From Streptomyces sp. NRRL S-118 (GTDB lineage: Bacteria > Actinomycetota > Actinomycetes > Streptomycetales > Streptomycetaceae), in contig NZ_KL591030.1 in NCBI RefSeq assembly GCF_000716335.1, positions 11,602-52,401 on the forward strand: a stretch of DNA of 40,800 nucleotides. Direction: 5' to 3'. Made by a program: the position numbers and the translations under genes. Below the pieces are notes generated by a model. It had not been told where the DNA came from, did not search any database, and worked only from the letters and a program-made list of their open reading frames with translations. The first letter of the stretch is position 1. Each line of letters starts with the position of its first letter. Positions 35,679-40,800 of the stretch are shown piece by piece.

Positions 35679-36911
35679 ATGTTGGAGAAAACGGCAGGAG
35701 TGAGAGAGTCGATGGAGACTCCGGGGTCGCAGACATCTCTGCATCGGGCCAACCTCGAGCGGGTCGTACGTGCCGTGCGCATGGCCGGCTCCCTCACCCA
35801 GGCGGAGATCGCCAGGACCACCGGCCTCTCCGCGGCCACGGTCTCCAACATCGTCCGGGAGCTGAAGGACGGCGGCACGGTCGAGGTGACCCCCACCTCC
35901 GCGGGCGGCCGCAGGGCCCGGAGCGTCTCGCTCAGCGGGGACGCCGGCATCGTCATCGGCGTGGACTTCGGCCACACCCACCTGCGGGTGGCCGTCGGCA
36001 ACCTGGCGCACCAGGTGCTCGCCGAGGAGTCCGAGCCGCTGGACGTGGACGCGTCCTCCGCAGAGGGCTTCGACCGGGCGGAACAGCTGGTCAAACGGCT
36101 GATCGCGACGACCGGCATCGGCCGCGACAAGGTGGTCGGCGTCGGCCTGGGCGTCCCGGGCCCCATCGACGTCTCCTCCGGCACCCTGGGCTCCACGTCG
36201 ATCCTGCCGGGCTGGACCGGCATCAACCCCAGCGAGGAGCTCTCCCGCCGCCTGGGCGTCCCGGTGTACGTCGACAACGACGCCAACCTCGGCGCCCTCG
36301 GCGAGCTGGTCTGGGGCGGCGGCCGCGGCGTCAAGGACCTCGCGTACATCAAGGTCGCGAGCGGTGTGGGCGCCGGACTGGTGATCGACGGGCAGATCTA
36401 CCGGGGCCCCGGCGGCACCGCCGGCGAGATCGGCCACATCACGCTCGACGAGTCCGGCCCCGTGTGCCGCTGCGGCAACCGCGGCTGCCTGGAGACCTTC
36501 ACCGCCGCGCGGTACGTCCTGCCCCTGCTCCAGCCCGGGCACGGGCCCGATCTCACCATGGAGCGGGTCGTGCAGCTCGCCCGGGAGGGCGATCCCGGCT
36601 GCCGCCGGGTGATCGCCGACGTCGGCCGTCACATCGGCAGCGGTGTCGCCAACCTGTGCAATCTCCTCAACCCCAGCCGTGTCGTGCTGGGCGGCGACCT
36701 CGCGGAGGCCGGTGAGCTGGTGCTGGCCCCGATCCGCGAGTCGGTCTCGCGGTATGCGATCCCCAGTGCCGCCCGGCAGCTCTCGGTGGCTCCCGGGGCC
36801 CTCGGCGGGCGGGCCGAAGTGCTCGGAGCGCTCGCCCTGGTATTGAGCGAAATGGGCGATTCGACCCTCCTGGAGAGCGCCCTGCCCGCCTCCACGCCTG
36901 CGTTCACTTAG
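35679..36911 (+). CDS. rok7B7: ROK-family transcriptional regulator, Rok7B7 type
   Basis: The 410-aa protein has an N-terminal winged helix-turn-helix (about 38-62: LTQAEIARTTGLSAATVSNI) and a ROK sugar-kinase-like domain with phosphate loop GVDFGHTH near 94, GGTAGEIGHITLD near 245 and the zinc motif C263-R-C265-GNRG-C270. In S. coelicolor the orthologue Rok7B7 (SCO6008) lies in the same place and affects carbon catabolite control, xylose uptake genes and antibiotic production. Start choice is open: ATG 35679 has no Shine-Dalgarno but a possible -10 ten bases before; GTG 35700 and ATG 35712 (AGGAG 11 bases upstream) are alternatives. It probably controls xylFGH just downstream. Its ligand is likely a sugar or sugar phosphate. 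Confidence 0.92.
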   Translation: MLEKTAGVRESMETPGSQTSLHRANLERVVRAVRMAGSLTQAEIARTTGLSAATVSNIVRELKDGGTVEVTPTSAGGRRARSVSLSGDAGIVIGVDFGHTHLRVAVGNLAHQVLAEESEPLDVDASSAEGFDRAEQLVKRLIATTGIGRDKVVGVGLGVPGPIDVSSGTLGSTSILPGWTGINPSEELSRRLGVPVYVDNDANLGALGELVWGGGRGVKDLAYIKVASGVGAGLVIDGQIYRGPGGTAGEIGHITLDESGPVCRCGNRGCLETFTAARYVLPLLQPGHGPDLTMERVVQLAREGDPGCRRVIADVGRHIGSGVANLCNLLNPSRVVLGGDLAEAGELVLAPIRESVSRYAIPSAARQLSVAPGALGGRAEVLGALALVLSEMGDSTLLESALPASTPAFT

Positions 36912-36925
36912 ATAACGGATGGCAC

Positions 36926-36958
36926 CGTTGTCATCTCGTTGTCAATTTACTCCTTGAC
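36926..36958. promoter_or_regulatory. Operator region before xylF: two CGTTGTCA copies and a Rok7B7-type motif
   Basis: CGTTGTCA occurs at 36926-36933 and 36937-36944, 11 bases apart, so on the same face of the helix. GTCAA-N8-TTGAC (36941-36958) is an inverted repeat, and 36946-36958 (TTTACTCCTTGAC) fits at all 13 positions the degenerate motif TTKAMKHSTTSAV that I recall being reported for Rok7B7 of S. avermitilis. Confidence 0.65.
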
Positions 36959-37032
36959 GACGACGGGTCGGCCGAGTTGACTCACAGCCACCTCGGCCGC
37001 AACGTCGCGGCCTCGTCAGGGAGGCAACCCAC

Positions 37033-38133
37033 ATGAACGCAATGACGCGACGCTTCGTCATAGGCACCGCCGCGGTCTCCATGGCCGCGACCCTCGCTGC
37101 TTGTGGCAAGGCGGGCGACGGTGACAACGCCGGCGGAAGTGGTGGCGACAGCAAGACCATCGGTCTGCTGCTGCCGGAGAACAAGACGACCCGCTACGAG
37201 ACGTTCGACCGCCCGATCATCGAGGCGAAGATCAAGCAGCTCTGCTCGGACTGCGAGGTCAAGTACAACAACGCCGCGCAGGACACCGAGACCCAGAAGA
37301 AGCAGTTCGACGCGCTCGTCACGCAGGGCGTCAAGGTGATCATCCTCGACTCGGTCGACTACAAGGCCACCAAGTCCTGGGTCCAGCAGGCGGAGAAGAA
37401 GGGCGTCAAGGTCGTCGCGTACGACCGCCTCGCCGAGGGCCCGATCTCCGCGTACGTGTCGTACGACAACGAGAAGATCGGCCGCCTTCAGGGCGAGGGC
37501 CTGGTCAAGGCGCTCGGCGCCAAGGCCAAGGACGCCAACGTCGTCATGATCAACGGCTCGCCGACCGACCCGAACGCCCCGCTGTTCAAGAAGGGCGCCC
37601 ACAGCGTCCTGGACAAGCAGGTCAAGAAGGTCGTCTACGAGCAGGACATCCCGGACTGGTCTCCCGACGAGGCCAACAAGAAGATGGGCGCCGCCATCGA
37701 CTCCCTGGGCAAGGACGGCTTCCAGGGCGTCTACTCCGCCAACGACGGCATGGCCGGCGGCATCATCACCGCCCTCAGCAAGCAGGGCATCAAGGTCCCG
37801 GTCGGCGGCCAGGACGCCGAGCTCGCCGGTCTGCAGCGCATCCTCAAGGGCGACCAGGCCTTCACGATCTACAAGCAGATCAAGCCGGAGGCCGAGACCA
37901 CCGCGGAGATCGCCGTCCGCCTCCTCAAGGGCGACGCGATCGACGACCTGGTCTCCACGAAGGTCACCAGCCTCACCGGTGAGTTCAAGGACATCCCGGC
38001 CAAGCTGTACGACGCCGAGATCGTGACCAAGGAGAACATCGGCTCCACGATCATCGCTGACAAGGTCTACACCCCCGCGGACATCTGCACCGCCGAGTAC
38101 AAGGCGGCCTGCGAGGCGGCCGGCATCAAGTAA
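37033..38133 (+). CDS. xylF: Xylose-type sugar ABC transporter, substrate-binding lipoprotein
   Basis: The 366-aa protein is a periplasmic-binding-protein type 1 (ribose/xylose) solute binder with a short lipoprotein signal and lipobox LAAC (C24). Typical blocks are IGLLLPENKTTRYETFDRPI, VKVVAYDRL, DVSP-like ANDGMAGGI and VGGQDAELAGLQRI. It binds a sugar, by orthology D-xylose, outside the membrane. The ATG at 37033 has GGAGG nine bases upstream. It is the first gene of xylFGH and lies 121 bases after the ROK regulator with the operator region between them. A 256-base gap with hairpin-forming sequence separates it from xylG. Confidence 0.93.
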   Translation: MNAMTRRFVIGTAAVSMAATLAACGKAGDGDNAGGSGGDSKTIGLLLPENKTTRYETFDRPIIEAKIKQLCSDCEVKYNNAAQDTETQKKQFDALVTQGVKVIILDSVDYKATKSWVQQAEKKGVKVVAYDRLAEGPISAYVSYDNEKIGRLQGEGLVKALGAKAKDANVVMINGSPTDPNAPLFKKGAHSVLDKQVKKVVYEQDIPDWSPDEANKKMGAAIDSLGKDGFQGVYSANDGMAGGIITALSKQGIKVPVGGQDAELAGLQRILKGDQAFTIYKQIKPEAETTAEIAVRLLKGDAIDDLVSTKVTSLTGEFKDIPAKLYDAEIVTKENIGSTIIADKVYTPADICTAEYKAACEAAGIK

Positions 38134-38389
38134 CCGCCGGCATCGCGTACCCCCCACAGGTGAGGGCCCGCACAGCGGCCCCCCTGCACCGGTCCGGCGC
38201 CCGCCCCCTCCACGCCCCGCAAGCACCGGGGGCCGGGCGCCGGCCTCTCCCGGACCGAGGCTCCTCGGCGGCCCCGCGCCCCGAGGGCCCGGTACGGGCC
38301 CCGCGGCCCGGCCGACGGCCCGGCCCTCGCACCCCTTTGCTCAACGCACCACCATCCCCGCCGGACAGGCGGCGAAGGAGATGATTCAC
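38134..38389. other. Structured spacer between xylF and xylG
   Basis: This 256-base gap is extremely GC rich and has no gene. GGGCCCG (38285-38291) and CGGGCCC (38295-38301) form a 7-bp stem with a 3-base loop, and CGGCCCGGCC-like runs repeat after it. Such a spacer could partly terminate or stabilise the xylF transcript so that the binding protein is made in excess. Confidence 0.5.
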
Positions 38390-39175
38390 GTGTCCGCTAC
38401 GCCCGTGCTGGCGTTGCGCGGAGTCTCCAAGCGGTTCGGCGCCGTCCAGGCGCTCACCGACGTAGACCTGGAGATCCACGCCGGTGAGGTCGTCGCCCTG
38501 GTCGGCGACAACGGCGCCGGGAAGTCGACGCTCGTCAAGACGATCTCGGGTGTCCACCCCATCGATGAAGGCGCCATCGAATGGGAGGGCCGGCCCGTCC
38601 GCGTCACCCGGCCGAACGACGCCCAGGACCTGGGCGTCGCGACCGTCTACCAGGACCTCGCCCTCTGCGACAACCTCGACGTCGTCGCCAACCTCTTCCT
38701 CGGCAACGAGCTGCGCCATGGCTCCGTCCTGGACGAGATCGCCATGGAGAAGCGCGCCAAGGAGCTGCTGGACACCCTGTCCATCCGCATCCCCAGCGTC
38801 CGCATCCCCGTCGCCGCCCTCTCCGGCGGCCAGCGGCAGGTCGTGGCCATCGCCCGCGCCCTGATCGGCGACCCCAAGATCGTCATCCTGGACGAGCCGA
38901 CCGCCGCCCTCGGCGTCGAGCAGACCGCCCAGGTCCTCGACCTGGTCGAGCGGCTGCGCGAGCGCGGCCACGGCGTCATCCTCATCAGCCACAACATGGC
39001 CGATGTGCGCGCCGTCGCCGACCGCGTCGCCGTCCTGCGGCTCGGCCGCAACAACGGTGTCTTCAACGTCAAGGACACCACCCACGAAGAGATCATCGCC
39101 GCGATCACCGGCGCCACGGACAACGCCGTGACCCGCCGGCAGGCGCGTACGGCCACGAAGGAGGACGCGAAGTGA
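38390..39175 (+). CDS. xylG: Xylose-type sugar ABC transporter, ATP-binding protein (single domain)
   Basis: The 261-aa ATPase has Walker A GDNGAGKST (39-47), signature LSGGQRQ (144-150), Walker B IVILDEP (164-170) and an ISHN switch. I choose the GTG at 38390: AAGGAG touches the ATG at 38381 directly, which leaves no room for that start. E. coli XylG carries two ATPase domains in one chain of about 510 aa; this protein has only one, so it would work as a homodimer, as is usual in actinobacteria. It overlaps xylH by four bases (GTGA), so the two are translationally coupled. Confidence 0.94.
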   Translation: MSATPVLALRGVSKRFGAVQALTDVDLEIHAGEVVALVGDNGAGKSTLVKTISGVHPIDEGAIEWEGRPVRVTRPNDAQDLGVATVYQDLALCDNLDVVANLFLGNELRHGSVLDEIAMEKRAKELLDTLSIRIPSVRIPVAALSGGQRQVVAIARALIGDPKIVILDEPTAALGVEQTAQVLDLVERLRERGHGVILISHNMADVRAVADRVAVLRLGRNNGVFNVKDTTHEEIIAAITGATDNAVTRRQARTATKEDAK

Positions 39176-40455
39176 GCGACCTCACCAAGACCACGCAGCC
39201 CCCGGCCGAGGGCTCCGCCGCCCCGATCCCGGCGGTCGACCCGCGCCTGCTCGTCCGCGAGGAGGGCCTGAAGGGCTACTGGACCGAGTTCACCCGCAAG
39301 GTCCGCGGCGGTGAGCTGGGCTCCCTCCCGGTCTTCATCGGCCTGATCGTCATCGCGATCGTCTTCCAGGCGCAGAACAGCAACTTCCTGTCCGCGAGCT
39401 CCGTCGCGAACATCGCCGTCTACACCTCCGGCCTCGGCATCATGGCGGTCGGCATCGTCTTCGTCCTCATCCTCGGCGAGATCGACCTCTCGGTCGGCTC
39501 CGTCGCGGGCGTGGGCGCCGCGGTGTGGGCCGTGCTCAACGTGAGCAACGGCATGAACGACTGGCTCTCCGTCGCCGTCGCCGTCCTGTGCGGCCTCGGC
39601 CTGGGCCTGCTCCACGGCTTCTTCTTCGCCAAGATCGGCGTGCCGGCCTTCGTCGTCACCCTCGCCGGTTTCCTCGGCTGGAGCGGCCTGCAGATCTGGC
39701 TGATGGGCAAGGAAGGCTCCATCAACGCGCCGACCGGCTCCGTCGTCGAGCACCTCACCGGCTACTACTTCGAGGACAAGGCCGCCGCCTACGGCCTCGC
39801 CCTGGTGGCCGTCCTCGCGTACGCCGCCTCCCTCCTGCTGGACAGCAAGCGCCGCAAGGCCGCCCGCCTGCCCGCACGCCCCGCCAGCGAGGTCGTCCTG
39901 CGCACGGCGGTCGTCGCGGTGCTCTGCTTCGTCGTCGCGTACGTCCTGAACGAGCCCGCCGGCGCCCGCGGCCTGCCGCTCGCCCTGGTGCTCTTCCTGA
40001 TCGTCCTGGTCGTCGCCGACTTCGTCGCCCGCCGCACCACCTTCGGCCGCCAGGTCTTCGCGGTCGGCGGCAACGCGGAGGCGGCCCGCCGCGCCGGCAT
40101 CAACGTCGACCGCGTCCGCATCACGGTCTTCGGCCTGTCCGGCCTGCTCGCCGCCTTCGGCGGGCTCTTCGTGGCCAGCCTCTCCGGCGGTGCCACCAAG
40201 AGCCTCGGCGGCGGCAACACGCTGATGCTCGTCATCGCGGCGGCCGTCATCGGCGGCACCAGCCTCTTCGGCGGCCGCGGCAAGGTCTGGTCCGCACTGC
40301 TCGGCATGATCGTCATCCAGTCGATCCAGCAGGGCCTGAACATGCTCGGCATGGCGTCCGAGATCCAGTACATGATCACCGGCGCGGTCCTCCTGGCCGC
40401 CGTCGTGATCGACTCGGTCTCCCGCCGCACGCAGAAGACCGCAGGTCGCGCGTAG
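39172..40455 (+). CDS. xylH: Xylose-type sugar ABC transporter, permease
   Basis: The 427-aa permease of the RbsC/XylH family begins at a GTG that overlaps the xylG stop. After a 45-residue cytoplasmic segment it has about ten membrane segments. Family marks are [31 protein letters not shown], the cytoplasmic loop [20 protein letters not shown] and [14 protein letters not shown]. It forms the channel for the sugar bound by XylF, driven by XylG. A strong hairpin 18 bases after the stop ends the operon. Confidence 0.94.
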   Translation: MSDLTKTTQPPAEGSAAPIPAVDPRLLVREEGLKGYWTEFTRKVRGGELGSLPVFIGLIVIAIVFQAQNSNFLSASSVANIAVYTSGLGIMAVGIVFVLILGEIDLSVGSVAGVGAAVWAVLNVSNGMNDWLSVAVAVLCGLGLGLLHGFFFAKIGVPAFVVTLAGFLGWSGLQIWLMGKEGSINAPTGSVVEHLTGYYFEDKAAAYGLALVAVLAYAASLLLDSKRRKAARLPARPASEVVLRTAVVAVLCFVVAYVLNEPAGARGLPLALVLFLIVLVVADFVARRTTFGRQVFAVGGNAEAARRAGINVDRVRITVFGLSGLLAAFGGLFVASLSGGATKSLGGGNTLMLVIAAAVIGGTSLFGGRGKVWSALLGMIVIQSIQQGLNMLGMASEIQYMITGAVLLAAVVIDSVSRRTQKTAGRA

Positions 40456-40473
40456 GTCGCACACGTCACACCC

Positions 40474-40511
40474 GCAGTGCCCGGCACCGCTCAACCGGTG
40501 CCGGGCACTGC
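40474..40511 (+). terminator. Terminator hairpin after xylFGH
   Basis: A perfect 16-bp stem (40474-40489 with 40496-40511) and a 6-base loop, placed 18 bases after the xylH stop and before the dxs gene. Confidence 0.92.
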
Positions 40512-40640
40512 TGCGTCTGCGCCATTGGCGTGACGTACACCCTGACGAAGACCCCACCGCCCGATGATGACGATCAGGGGCGGAACATTAGACTCGACCA
40601 AATCGGCAGCTCGACCAGCTCAACACGCAAGGAGGCACGG

Positions 40641-40800
40641 GTGGCTCTGCTGACCCGTATCACGGGCCCGCGCGATCTCGACCGGCTCGCCCCGGAGCAG
40701 CTGGACCAGCTGGCCGCGGAGATCCGGTCCTTCCTCGTGGACGCCGTGTCCAAGACCGGCGGCCACCTCGGTCCCAACCTGGGCGTGGTCGAGCTGACCA
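40641..40800 (+). CDS. dxs: 1-deoxy-D-xylulose-5-phosphate synthase, N-terminal part (runs off the window)
   Basis: The first 53 residues match DXS closely: [20 protein letters not shown], then [20 protein letters not shown] and LGVVELT. DXS joins pyruvate and glyceraldehyde 3-phosphate, with thiamine diphosphate, in the first step of the non-mevalonate isoprenoid pathway in the cytoplasm. The GTG at 40641 follows AAGGAGG at a good distance. By position this corresponds to the second dxs gene of S. coelicolor (SCO6013). The gene is cut by the end of the window, so the catalytic core is not visible. Confidence 0.93.
   Translation, partial: MALLTRITGPRDLDRLAPEQLDQLAAEIRSFLVDAVSKTGGHLGPNLGVVELT

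Overview
The window reads as a Streptomyces chromosome segment: very high GC, GTG starts, third-position G/C bias, paired regulator/DUF397 genes, MsiK-type sugar importers without their own ATPase, and a right half whose gene order (HTH-MurA, aconitase, ngcEFG, ROK regulator, xylFGH, dxs) I recognise from memory as the SCO5998-SCO6013 neighbourhood of S. coelicolor. The left half looks like accessory DNA.

Layout. 1-5819 (+): the 3' end of a modular type I polyketide synthase gene (KS end, malonyl-type AT, DH, B-type KR, ACP, acidic tail, no thioesterase) followed by two tandem type II thioesterases. 5843-9791: regulatory block with a small ATPase of the anti-sigma type (-), a WhiJ-like XRE/DUF5753 regulator with its DUF397 partner (+), and a PAS-GAF-PP2C-HATPase protein (-) whose phosphatase domain has lost its metal-binding aspartates. 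9966-18022: mostly membrane proteins, including a frameshifted BrkB/YihY gene, a minus-strand run (HdeD-like, 472-aa membrane protein, second BrkB/YihY, SHOCT protein, small membrane protein, lipid kinase), a divergent two-TM-pair potassium channel and a small membrane protein. 18041-20155: a DHA2-type exporter and a decayed IS5-type transposase fragment. 20311-24067 (-): GNAT acetyltransferase, HTH-MurA fusion, VOC protein, dienelactone hydrolase.

24068-40800: aconitase behind a dense regulatory region, convergent with a secreted GH92 mannosidase; divergent from the latter is the GlcNAc/chitobiose importer ngcEFG; then the ROK regulator (Rok7B7 type), the xylose-type ABC importer xylFGH, a strong terminator and the start of dxs.

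How the genes fit together. The right half is a carbon-supply block: an extracellular mannosidase, an amino-sugar importer with a DasR-like promoter element, and a pentose importer next to its probable ROK regulator. Short CGTTGTCA sites occur both before the mannosidase and before xylF. Aconitase and the HTH-MurA gene share an ATCTC-N6-GAGAT palindrome upstream. I see no tRNA, rRNA or CRISPR array. I found no clearly novel multi-gene system. The most unusual items are the probable pseudophosphatase, the HTH-MurA fusion with its palindrome, and the layered aconitase promoter.
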